Positions 8,130 through 15,109 of a stretch of DNA of 18,417 nt are shown one piece after another. Each line of letters begins with the position of its first letter. The first letter of the stretch is position 1. Both the position numbers and the translations under genes were made by a program. Below the pieces are notes generated by a model, which worked only from the letters and a program-made list of their open reading frames with translations, searched no databases and had not been told where the DNA came from. The stretch is from contig FR883826.1 of the NCBI GenBank assembly GCA_000435275.1, positions 41,053 through 59,469 of the forward strand, read 5' to 3'. Source of the DNA: Clostridium sp. CAG:557 (GTDB taxonomy: Bacteria; Bacillota; Clostridia; Oscillospirales; Acutalibacteraceae).

Positions 8130-9488
8130 CTAAATCAACTTAAAGTTATTTTTTATTTCCTCTGCAGAAATTGCTAATTCCGAATTTTCATCCACAGTTG
8201 CCACATAAACTTTATTATTTTCCTGAACCAAAACATGATAATCGTTTTTATTGGGCAAATCTTCATATTCTTTTTTTGAAAGTACAAATATATCCAAAAA
8301 CTCCCTATCTTTAGCCGCTTGGCCGGCAGTTTCTATCTGCTCAAAAATTCTAAGAGTCTTCATGTCGTAATCATAAGTAAATCTTATTTTGTACGCTCCT
8401 TGAGTTTCACCTTTCCATTTGCCCGGAACAACCAAAATATAAGAATCTTTGCTATTCATAATAATGCTTTCAACATAATCACTTTCATAATTGGTCGTAT
8501 TGTATTTAAACCACGACAAAATATAAGTAAATTTTTCACTCGAACCGTCCGTTAAATCCACCTTTGGCATTTCAATTATCCCATCGTTATTTATGTCGCT
8601 GGACGGTATTGCACTGTCACGCAAAAACGCCGTAGAACTCATTGTTTTAGCATTATAAAGAGGTGCTTTCAACTTTTTATCAGATTTATCCCAATAAATA
8701 ACCTCAGAAGTTGTTCGGTCTTTTTCTGTAACTGCATCGATAACTGCGCCACTTTGAATGTTATCGATTTTTCCAAATTTAACATGGTTATATTTTACAA
8801 CGGTTGAGTCTATTAGTGCACTTCCAATAGTATTAAACTTCCTGGTTTCTTGATTAAATTTTATTAATTTAGCTTTTGCTGCCTTATTTTCATCATCATT
8901 TAGCTGTGTATCTTCCCGCTTACTTACAGACAATGTTAAAATTTCTGATTTACCATCGCCATCAAAATCGTTCACCAAAATATCAGAATAGGTCTCACTC
9001 GGCGTCAAAACATTATAATTTCCGTCTTCATAAAGAATAACTGTAAGTTCCTTTCCGTAACTTGTATAACTGCTCCAGCCCAAAACAATGTCATCTTTAC
9101 CGTCGCCGTTTATATCTCCAAAACAAACTTTATCCAAATCGGTTCCCTGTGCATTTAAAGTTTTAATTACCTGCCAATTATCTCCAACTTTATCAATAAT
9201 CATTATATATGACTGAGTCCCTTGAGCAACAAGCTGATACACTGCAATCGCTTCGTCTTGCGAATCTCCATCAAGGTCGTGCATGATAATCGCAGATTTA
9301 AAATCTCCATTTTGTGGATATTTAAATAAGATGTCAGCTCCAACAGTTTTCTCTATAAGTGCCTGAATTTGCGCCATTTCTCCTGTAGCTTTTGGTGGAT
9401 GCATCAAATTACTTGTTTCAAAATTGCTAAATGAGCATCCCGAAATAAAAAGCATAATAAAAATTAAACCAATTAACCTTTTTTTCAT
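8130..9488 (-). CDS. VCBS/FG-GAP-repeat-type lipoprotein
   Basis: The 452-residue protein begins with a lipoprotein signal ending in the lipobox FISGC, with Cys18 as the lipidated residue, so it should sit on the outer face of the membrane. It contains at least four Asp-rich calcium-loop-like motifs of the FG-GAP/VCBS type: DLDGDSQDE (about 71-79), DINGDGKDD (125-133), DFDGDGKSE (174-182) and DINNDGIIE (298-306). These suggest a beta-propeller-like repeat protein. The AAAGGAGCTGA ribosome site is strong. It lies 15 bases after trmB and 47 before the response regulator, inside one operon. A role as ligand-binding or accessory sensor for the two-component system is inference. The C-terminal third has no feature I recognise. 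Confidence 0.85.
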   Translation of the reverse strand: MKKRLIGLIFIMLFISGCSFSNFETSNLMHPPKATGEMAQIQALIEKTVGADILFKYPQNGDFKSAIIMHDLDGDSQDEAIAVYQLVAQGTQSYIMIIDKVGDNWQVIKTLNAQGTDLDKVCFGDINGDGKDDIVLGWSSYTSYGKELTVILYEDGNYNVLTPSETYSDILVNDFDGDGKSEILTLSVSKREDTQLNDDENKAAKAKLIKFNQETRKFNTIGSALIDSTVVKYNHVKFGKIDNIQSGAVIDAVTEKDRTTSEVIYWDKSDKKLKAPLYNAKTMSSTAFLRDSAIPSSDINNDGIIEMPKVDLTDGSSEKFTYILSWFKYNTTNYESDYVESIIMNSKDSYILVVPGKWKGETQGAYKIRFTYDYDMKTLRIFEQIETAGQAAKDREFLDIFVLSKKEYEDLPNKNDYHVLVQENNKVYVATVDENSELAISAEEIKNNFKLI

Positions 9489-9503
9489 TTTATCAGCTCC
9501 TTT

Positions 9504-10160
9504 TTATTTTAATCTTGCAATTAAAAATTTTATTTTTATTCCCTGCTGCGAAAACATATTTTCATGTTCTGTGGCAATATTATCAACAAAGTCAGAACTA
9601 TGTAAATCTTTTGTCAAATAAGTTATTTCAAAACCGGTTTCTTTAAAATATTGGCAACTTTCCTCAAATAAATTATCATCATCGGTTTTAAAATAAACTT
9701 CACCGTTTGAATCCAAAAAATTTTTATATTTTTCGAGCTGTTTTGGGTATGTTAAGCGCCGTTTTTTGTGTCTGGGCTTTGGCCAAGGGTTGCAGAAATT
9801 TATATAAATCCGCTGCACTAAGTCTACCGAACTTAGCATATCATCTATGCGTTCGATATTTTGAGCTGTCAAGCAAACATTGTCAATTGGCTGACTTAAT
9901 TCGTTATATTGCTTTTCGATATTTCTTTTTGCTAAAACTAAAACTTCACTTTTTATATCAACGGCAATAAAATTTTTGTCCAGATTTTGACTTGCTAGGC
10001 TGGCTACAAATGCCCCTTTACCGCAACCCAACTCCAAATAGATAGGCTGCCTTCTTACAAAAAGTCTATGCCATTTGCCTTTATGCACTGCTGGTTCATC
10101 AATAAAAAAATCACACACGGCAAGTTCCGGACGTGCCCAAGGTTTTCTTCGTATCCTCAT
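9504..10160 (-). CDS. trmB: TrmB, tRNA (guanine-N7-)-methyltransferase
   Basis: The 218-residue enzyme methylates N7 of guanine 46 in the tRNA variable loop using SAM. The SAM-binding motif LELGCGKGAFV lies at about residues 42-52 and AVDIKSE forms the next acidic strand. The TrmB signature NFCNPWPKPRHKKRRLT is at 121-137, and GEVYFKTDDDNLFEES is the substrate-binding segment. Its N-terminus is the short MRIRRKPWAR form. It is the first gene of the operon, with a promoter and structured GC-rich leader upstream. The grouping with an envelope two-component system and isoprenoid genes looks like shared transcription rather than shared function. Confidence 0.95.
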   Translation of the reverse strand: MRIRRKPWARPELAVCDFFIDEPAVHKGKWHRLFVRRQPIYLELGCGKGAFVASLASQNLDKNFIAVDIKSEVLVLAKRNIEKQYNELSQPIDNVCLTAQNIERIDDMLSSVDLVQRIYINFCNPWPKPRHKKRRLTYPKQLEKYKNFLDSNGEVYFKTDDDNLFEESCQYFKETGFEITYLTKDLHSSDFVDNIATEHENMFSQQGIKIKFLIARLK

Positions 10161-10167
10161 TTTTTAA

Positions 10168-10228
10168 GTCGTTACATACTTCGTAACGGCCGCCCCCTTA
10201 ATTTTAATAATTAATTTTTATTATACCA
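10168..10228 (-). promoter_or_regulatory. Extended -10 promoter and hairpin leader of the trmB operon
   Basis: On the minus strand TGGTATAAT (10220-10228) is a consensus extended -10; no good -35 is seen at normal spacing. The leader then contains an unusually GC-rich patch (GGGGGCGGCCG, about 10188-10198). It also has an inverted repeat, CGTTAC (10170-10175) with GTAACG (10183-10188) and a 7-base loop, ending just before the trmB start. The hairpin could affect translation initiation, but no known leader family is recognised. Confidence 0.6.
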
Positions 10229-10258
10229 TAAACGAACCAAAATTAACAGTCATGCTAT

Positions 10259-10314
10259 GGCTCTATTGTCTCGAGCAAAATTTATGGCCCCACGAATTTA
10301 AATTTCGTAGAGCC
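10259..10314. repeat. Nested inverted-repeat element between trmB and the GNAT gene
   Basis: GGCTCTA (10259-10265) is complementary to TAGAGCC (10308-10314). Inside lies a near-perfect palindrome around ACGAATTTAAATTTCGT (10292-10308). The element sits in the 189-base gap between the trmB promoter and the 3' end of the acetyltransferase gene. It may be a structured RNA 3' end or a small repeat. No T tract typical of a terminator follows the outer stem on either strand. Confidence 0.4.
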
Positions 10315-10349
10315 TTAGAAAGTCATATAAAGTTGCAAAGCAATTTTTA

Positions 10350-11261
10350 CTAATAATTTTGTACACTAGATTCTATCTCAAACTCATAGTTTTTACTGTC
10401 ATACAAACTTTTTAAACAAAAAGAAAACAATTTTTTCGCTCTTGCATTGTCTATATCTACCGCATACAAAATTTTTTTGTCAATATATTTTTTTACGTGG
10501 AGTTTCATTGTGGAATTAAAAATAAAATATCCAAGCGCTGATTTCCTATAGTCTTCTCGTACAAAAATTGACCGGTACAAAATTGAGTTTCCCGGCGCTC
10601 TCAAAGCAGTCATCCACCCCACAACTTCCTTCTCATCAAAAACAGCAAACTGCGTACATTCATCAACCAGGTTAAATTCGTTTGCAAACGGCGATAACAC
10701 ATCTGGATATTTTATTCCTTCTTTATTTTTTACTTTTTCAAGCAGTTCATTTTTCACTTCATTCTTTTGCAAAAGCTCTACCTTTTCAGGCAACTCAAAA
10801 TCGCTGTTTAAAATTGATTGTACGAGTTTATTTTCTTTTACCAGCACTTTGGGATCAAACAAATATACTTCCGTTAATAATTTTGCTTCGGAAAACCCTC
10901 TTTTTGTTAAAAAATTCTCCAGTAACTTGATATTTTTCTTTGATGTAATTGCATTTACTTTTATTTTTTTTACGTTTAACTCTTTTAATTTATTTTTTAT
11001 TGCATTTAAAAGTGCTGTACCAATGCCTTTTCTTCTAAATAGTTTCAAAACAAAAAAACTCGTAATCTTGCATTTCGTTTCTGTTTCTCCCTGTTTTAAT
11101 CTTGCAAAAATCGCTCCACACGGAATATTTTCATACTTGGCTCCGTACGCTAAAACCTCTTCACTCTGAAAAGTCATTCTATCTATTATAAAGCTATCAT
11201 ATAAATTTATGTTAGAATTTTTCAAAAGCTCTATGTTAATAATAAAAACCACCCCTAACAT
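10350..11261 (-). CDS. Tandem GNAT-domain N-acetyltransferase
   Basis: The protein of about 303 residues carries two GNAT-like domains. The first (about residues 30-130) has the acetyl-CoA loop FRRKGIGTALL near 76-86. The second (about 180-300) has LYRSIFVREDYRKSALGYFIF followed by a YAVDIDNARAKKLF strand-helix. Such double-GNAT proteins acetylate varied small molecules or peptides, and the substrate cannot be told from sequence. The second domain's acyl-CoA loop is less canonical, so only the first may be catalytic. The start is odd: ATG 11261 (or TTG 11264) has no ribosome site. An SD-like AGGGGTGG lies inside the first codons, pointing to initiation at rare ATT codons near 11243/11240 (product beginning near INIELLKNS). 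A promoter is seen upstream and the gene is monocistronic. Confidence 0.82.
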   Translation of the reverse strand: MLGVVFIINIELLKNSNINLYDSFIIDRMTFQSEEVLAYGAKYENIPCGAIFARLKQGETETKCKITSFFVLKLFRRKGIGTALLNAIKNKLKELNVKKIKVNAITSKKNIKLLENFLTKRGFSEAKLLTEVYLFDPKVLVKENKLVQSILNSDFELPEKVELLQKNEVKNELLEKVKNKEGIKYPDVLSPFANEFNLVDECTQFAVFDEKEVVGWMTALRAPGNSILYRSIFVREDYRKSALGYFIFNSTMKLHVKKYIDKKILYAVDIDNARAKKLFSFCLKSLYDSKNYEFEIESSVQNY

Positions 11262-11308
11262 CAACTTTTTTATTAAAATAAAGCTATTTATTGCATTAAC
11301 TCATTGTT

Positions 11309-11337
11309 ATTTTACCGCATAATCATGTTTATCACAA
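11309..11337 (-). promoter_or_regulatory. Promoter of the GNAT gene
   Basis: On the minus strand TTGTGA (11332-11337) is followed by a 17-base spacer and TAAAAT (11309-11314). This lies about 45-50 bases before the start of the acetyltransferase gene and fits a sigma-A promoter. Confidence 0.6.
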
Positions 11338-11524
11338 TGCTTCAACTTCAAACTTGCCAAAATTCTATGTTGTACATAGTTTTTTAAAAAAATTATATTA
11401 ACTAGTTTTATCTATCTAAAATAAATAACAATTAATGCAAAAATTAATATGAAAAGTTCTAATAAAATTTAGTTGCAGTATTGACTTTCCTTTTCTAGTT
11501 ATCGTGTCGTTTTAAATAAAACTA

Positions 11525-11553
11525 TTGTATTTTGCGCTTAATTAATGTATAAT
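11525..11553 (+). promoter_or_regulatory. Promoter of the DapB/ORD-like dehydrogenase gene
   Basis: TTGTAT (11525-11530), a 17-base spacer and a perfect TATAAT (11548-11553) lie 37 bases ahead of the ATG at 11591. The GGAGGG ribosome site is at 11578-11583. The -35 is weak, which would suit an activated promoter. Confidence 0.6.
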
Positions 11554-11590
11554 ATGTGCAAGTTTAACTTATTTTACGGAGGGATTATTT

Positions 11591-12664
11591 ATGGATAAAA
11601 AAATCACTGTAGCACAATATGGTTGTGGAAAAATGGCAAAGTATATCATGAGGTACGTTTTTGAAAAAGGTGCCGAAGTCGTTGCGGCTTTCGACATTGA
11701 CCAAAATATTATCGGCAAAGACATTGGAGAAATAACCGGCGAAAAACCTTACGGAATATCTGTAAAAGATGCCAAAAACGCAGAAAAAATTTTATCTGCA
11801 TTAAAGCCTGACGTCTGTATAATTAGCACACTTAGTCTTATGCGCGAGGTAAACGATATTTTTATGATTTGTGCAAAAAATGGAATAAATGCTATCAGCA
11901 CTTGCGAGGAAGCTTTTTATCCATGGAACTCTTCTACTCAAACTACTGCCGAACTCGATAAAATTGCAAAAGAAAATAATTGTACCTTGTGCGGATCTGG
12001 ATATCAGGACGTTTTTTGGGGCAATTTGATTGCAACCATCGCGGGAGCCACTCACACCATTTCTAAAATAAAAGGTTCTTCTAGCTACAATGTGGAGGAT
12101 TATGGCATTGCGCTGGCAAAAGTTCACGGCGCCGGACTTGATACCGATACATTTAATAAGGAAATTGCTTCTGTAGACAATATTTCCATTGAAGAACGAA
12201 ATGAGCTTATCAATAAAGGTGAATTCTCTCCTTCCTATATGTGGAACGTAAACGGCTGGCTTTGCGAGAGGCTTGGGTTAACTGTTAAATCTCAAATTCA
12301 AAAATGTGTTCCTTGTACTCACAGCAAAAACATCCATTCTGACACATTAAAAATGGATATTCCTGCCGGGAATGCTACTGGAATGTCTGCTATTGTGGTT
12401 ACCGAAACAGAGGAAGGAATTACCATAGAAAGCGAGTGCATCGGAAAAGTTTATGCTGAAAATGAATTTGATAAAAACGATTGGACTATTTTCGGCGAAC
12501 CTAATACTCAGGTTACAATTAGCCGTCCATGCACGGTTGAGCTAACTTGTGCTTCTGTTGTAAATCGCCTCCCTGAACTCATTAAGGCTCCTGCTGGATA
12601 CATTACTACCGACAAAATGATTACGAATAAATACAAAGTTAGACCGCTTAACGAGTACGTTTAA
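11591..12664 (+). CDS. DapB-like NAD(P)-dependent amino acid dehydrogenase, possible 2,4-diaminopentanoate dehydrogenase
   Basis: The 357-residue protein has an N-terminal Rossmann fold with YGCGKMAKY (about residues 9-17) in place of the usual GxGxxG, and the acidic AAFDID strand end (about 33-38). The domain order resembles dihydrodipicolinate reductase. The length and later motifs (GSGYQDVFWGNLIATI, KVHGAGLDTDTF, and the C-terminal NRLPELIKAPAGYITTDKM) fit the longer clostridial group that includes 2,4-diaminopentanoate dehydrogenase. That enzyme works at the end of ornithine fermentation with NAD(P)+. It is too long for a DapB of lysine synthesis. It has its own promoter, a GGAGGG ribosome site and its own terminator, yet it sits directly before the arginine deiminase operon that produces ornithine. 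The exact substrate is inference; no ornithine racemase or aminomutase gene is in the window. Confidence 0.7.
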   Translation: MDKKITVAQYGCGKMAKYIMRYVFEKGAEVVAAFDIDQNIIGKDIGEITGEKPYGISVKDAKNAEKILSALKPDVCIISTLSLMREVNDIFMICAKNGINAISTCEEAFYPWNSSTQTTAELDKIAKENNCTLCGSGYQDVFWGNLIATIAGATHTISKIKGSSSYNVEDYGIALAKVHGAGLDTDTFNKEIASVDNISIEERNELINKGEFSPSYMWNVNGWLCERLGLTVKSQIQKCVPCTHSKNIHSDTLKMDIPAGNATGMSAIVVTETEEGITIESECIGKVYAENEFDKNDWTIFGEPNTQVTISRPCTVELTCASVVNRLPELIKAPAGYITTDKMITNKYKVRPLNEYV

Positions 12665-12673
12665 ACTTTATTT

Positions 12674-12704
12674 GGGAGGATTCTTGTTGCAATCTTCCCT
12701 TTTT
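12674..12704 (+). terminator. Terminator after the DapB/ORD-like dehydrogenase gene
   Basis: GGGAGGATT (12674-12682) pairs with AATCTTCCC (12691-12699) through nine positions with one G-T pair and an 8-base loop. TTTTT follows at 12700-12704. It separates the dehydrogenase gene from the arginine deiminase operon. Confidence 0.82.
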
Positions 12705-12761
12705 ATCACCGCTTAATCTCGAAATTTTATAGTTTTAAAATATTATTACTCTATTTGTTTT

Positions 12762-12785
12762 AATTTTTCAAAAATTGTCTATAAT
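12762..12785 (+). promoter_or_regulatory. Candidate promoter/operator region of the arginine deiminase operon
   Basis: TATAAT (12780-12785) lies about 45 bases before the deiminase start and after the upstream terminator, so the operon must have a promoter here. The -35 is poor (TTTTAA-like). The symmetric AATTTTTCAAAAATT (12762-12776) overlaps the spacer and could be an operator, but it is low-complexity and does not match an ArgR box well. Confidence 0.45.
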
Positions 12786-12832
12786 ACTTTATAAAAACAT
12801 AATTACTATATTTTAGAAAGGTGTTGGATTTT

Positions 12833-14062
12833 TTGGTTATTAATGTGAAAAGCGAAATTGGCCCTTTAAAAAAAGTTCTTTTGCACCGTCCTGGCGCCGA
12901 ACTTTTAAACTTAACTCCAGACACTTTGGAAGAATTATTATTTGATGACATTCCTTATTTGAAAATTGCCATTGAAGAACATGATAAATTTGCTGAGATA
13001 CTAAAAGAAAACGGTACTCAAGTTGTTTATCTTGAGGATTTGGTTGCCGAAACTTTAAAAGACAATGAAGTTCGCGACTTGTTTTTAAAACAATTTATTC
13101 GCGAAGCTGGAATTTACTCAGAAAAATATCAAAAATTGCTCTATGAATTCTTTAATCAGATCGAAGGCCCTAAAGAATTAGTCCTCAAAACCATGCAGGG
13201 CGTCAACCGCGACGAACTTATTTGCAAGTCTAAAGAAAATAAATCTTTGGTCGATTTTATGTCAAAACAATCTGCTTTTATTTGCAATCCCATGCCAAAC
13301 CTTTACTTTACTCGCGACGCGTTTGCTTGCATTGGAAATGGCGTCAGCATCAACCGTATGCACTATCTGACTCGTCGCAGAGAAACTATTTACGGTGAGT
13401 ATATTTTTAAGTATAATCCTCAATTCAAGGGAAAAGTCGATATTTATTACAATCGATACGAACCTTTTTATATTGAGGGCGGAGATATTTTAAATTTGAG
13501 CTCCGAAATTTTGGCTATCGGAATTTCCCAGCGGACAAAACCTGAGGCTATTGAAATTTTAGCAAAAAATATTTTTGAAAATGGAAATTCATCAATCAAC
13601 CAAATCTTGGCCTTCGATATTCCAAATAATCGCGCTATGATGCATCTTGACACGGTATTTACTCAGGTTGATTATGATAAATTTACCGTTCACAACGGTT
13701 TAGCTGATGTTCTTCAAGTTTATAAAATTACAAAAGGGCAACGCGAAGATGAACTTAAAATTTCTCAAATAGACCAAAGTCTAGAGAAAATTTTATGCGA
13801 TGCACTTAAAAAAGATAAAATTAAGTTAATTCCTTGCGGTGGCGATGATAAAATTGTTGGAGAGCGTGAACAATGGAATGATGGCTCAAATACTTTGTGC
13901 ATAAGCCCTGGAAAAGTTGTTGTTTATCAGCGAAATGACGTAACTAATGCCATTTTAAAAGAAAATGGATTAACTGTTCTTGAAATGCCAAGTTCAGAGC
14001 TTTCTCGTGGGCGCGGTGGACCAAGATGTATGTCTATGCCAATTTATCGAGACGATATTTAA
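12833..14062 (+). CDS. arcA: Arginine deiminase
   Basis: The enzyme hydrolyses L-arginine to citrulline and ammonia, the first step of the ADI pathway. The guanidino-modifying motifs are all seen: KKVLLHRPG near the N-terminus, NLYFTRD (about 156-162), EGGD (about 215-218), HLDTVFTQ (about 271-278), and the catalytic cysteine in GGPRCMSMP close to the C-terminus. The product is 409 residues, the normal length. I chose TTG 12833 because AGAAAGGTG (12815-12823) is a ribosome site 9 bases upstream, and the resulting MVINVKSEIG is the typical ADI start. The in-frame GTG at 12821 lies inside that ribosome site and would add four residues. It is the first gene of the operon, 40 bases ahead of the carbamoyltransferase. 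Confidence 0.95.
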   Translation: MVINVKSEIGPLKKVLLHRPGAELLNLTPDTLEELLFDDIPYLKIAIEEHDKFAEILKENGTQVVYLEDLVAETLKDNEVRDLFLKQFIREAGIYSEKYQKLLYEFFNQIEGPKELVLKTMQGVNRDELICKSKENKSLVDFMSKQSAFICNPMPNLYFTRDAFACIGNGVSINRMHYLTRRRETIYGEYIFKYNPQFKGKVDIYYNRYEPFYIEGGDILNLSSEILAIGISQRTKPEAIEILAKNIFENGNSSINQILAFDIPNNRAMMHLDTVFTQVDYDKFTVHNGLADVLQVYKITKGQREDELKISQIDQSLEKILCDALKKDKIKLIPCGGDDKIVGEREQWNDGSNTLCISPGKVVVYQRNDVTNAILKENGLTVLEMPSSELSRGRGGPRCMSMPIYRDDI

Positions 14063-14102
14063 AACTCATTTTTATAAAGACAAAATTTAAGGAGTAAATA
14101 TT

Positions 14103-15095
14103 ATGGCTGTTAATTTACGCGGAAAAAATTTTTTAAAATTATTGGACTTTTCTTCTCAAGAAATAAGATATCTTATAAATTTATCTAAACAATTTAAAAG
14201 TTTAAAGCTATCGGGCACTCCTCACAAATATTTGGATGGAAAAAATATTGTTCTTCTTTTTGAAAAAACTTCCACCCGAACCAGGTGTTCTTTTGAGGTC
14301 GCCGGCAGAGACTTAGGCATGGGCGTGACTTATCTTGACCCGGGAAGTTCTCAGATGGGCAAAAAAGAAAGTATCGCTGATACCGCTAGAGTTTTAGGTC
14401 GGCTTTATGACGGCATCGAATACCGTGGATTTTCTCAAAAAATCGTTGAAGAAATGGCTAAATACGCTGGTGTGCCTGTTTGGAACGGTTTAACTGATGA
14501 ATTTCACCCCACTCAAATGATCGCTGATTTGCTAACTATTGAAGAAAAATTTGGCCACCTTAAGGGCATCAATTTTACTTACTTTGGAGATGCTCGAAAT
14601 AATATGGGCAATTCTTTGATGGTTGCTTGCGCTAAAATGGGGCTTAATTTTACTGCTTGTGCCCCTAAAGAACTATTTCCTGATGAAAAACTTGTTGAAA
14701 TTTGTAAAAAAATTGCCGCTGAAAATGAATGTTCAATAACTCTCACTGAGGATGTAAATATCGGCGCTAAAAATGCAGATGTAATTTACACCGACATTTG
14801 GCTCTCTATGGGTGAGCCCGATGAAATGTGGGAAAAACGTATTAAATTGCTTAAACCTTATCAAGTAAATAAAAATATTATGGAGCTAGCGAATAAATCT
14901 GCCATTTTTATGCACTGTTTGCCATCCTTTCATGACACTAACACTACTGTTGGAAAATCTATCAGTGAAAAATTTAACGTTAGTGAAATGGAAGTTACAA
15001 ATGAGGTTTTTGAGTCAAAACAATCGGTCGTTTTTGACGAGGCCGAAAATAGAATGCACACGATTAAAGCCATTATGTATGCCACTTTAATGTAA
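14103..15095 (+). CDS. argF: Ornithine carbamoyltransferase (catabolic context)
   Basis: The 330-residue enzyme interconverts citrulline plus phosphate and ornithine plus carbamoyl phosphate. The carbamoyl-phosphate site FEKTSTRTR (about 53-61), FHPTQ (about 134-138), DIWLSMGE (about 231-238, ornithine binding) and FMHCLPSFHD (about 269-278) are all present. The ribosome site AAGGAG lies 7 bases before the ATG. Its position between the deiminase and carbamate kinase genes indicates the catabolic (arcB-type) role in the phosphorolysis direction. Sequence alone does not separate it from the biosynthetic argF type. Confidence 0.96.
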   Translation: MAVNLRGKNFLKLLDFSSQEIRYLINLSKQFKSLKLSGTPHKYLDGKNIVLLFEKTSTRTRCSFEVAGRDLGMGVTYLDPGSSQMGKKESIADTARVLGRLYDGIEYRGFSQKIVEEMAKYAGVPVWNGLTDEFHPTQMIADLLTIEEKFGHLKGINFTYFGDARNNMGNSLMVACAKMGLNFTACAPKELFPDEKLVEICKKIAAENECSITLTEDVNIGAKNADVIYTDIWLSMGEPDEMWEKRIKLLKPYQVNKNIMELANKSAIFMHCLPSFHDTNTTVGKSISEKFNVSEMEVTNEVFESKQSVVFDEAENRMHTIKAIMYATLM

Positions 15096-15109
15096 ATGAG
15101 GTAGGTTTT

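Larger units (their letters stand above)
11265..11590. other. Divergent intergenic region, about 325 bases, with two promoters
   Basis: No gene is seen. The region carries the minus-strand promoter of the acetyltransferase (11309-11337) and the plus-strand promoter of the dehydrogenase (11525-11553). Between them is AT-rich sequence. A small hairpin, CTATGT (11365-11370) with ACATAG (11374-11379) followed by TTTTTT, resembles a weak terminator, but no plus-strand gene precedes it. I recognise no operator or riboswitch. Confidence 0.5.

Noticed and set aside
9707..9970. Plus-strand 87-codon open frame
   Set aside because: It is antisense to trmB, whose SAM and NFCNPWP motifs prove the minus strand is coding.
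10333..10348. TTGC-AAA-GCAA plus T5 as a terminator
   Set aside because: A 4-base stem is too weak, and no plus-strand gene ends nearby.
10849..11169. Plus-strand 106-codon Phe/Ser-rich open frame
   Set aside because: It is the antisense image of the AT-rich acetyltransferase gene; its composition is typical of a shadow frame.
11365..11385. CTATGT/ACATAG hairpin plus T run as a terminator
   Set aside because: The stem is short and AT-rich, and no plus-strand gene precedes it, so a functional terminator is not supported.
12762..12776. AATTTTTCAAAAATT as an ArgR operator
   Set aside because: The symmetry is real but low-complexity, and the sequence does not match the TGAAT/ATTCA half-sites of known ARG boxes.
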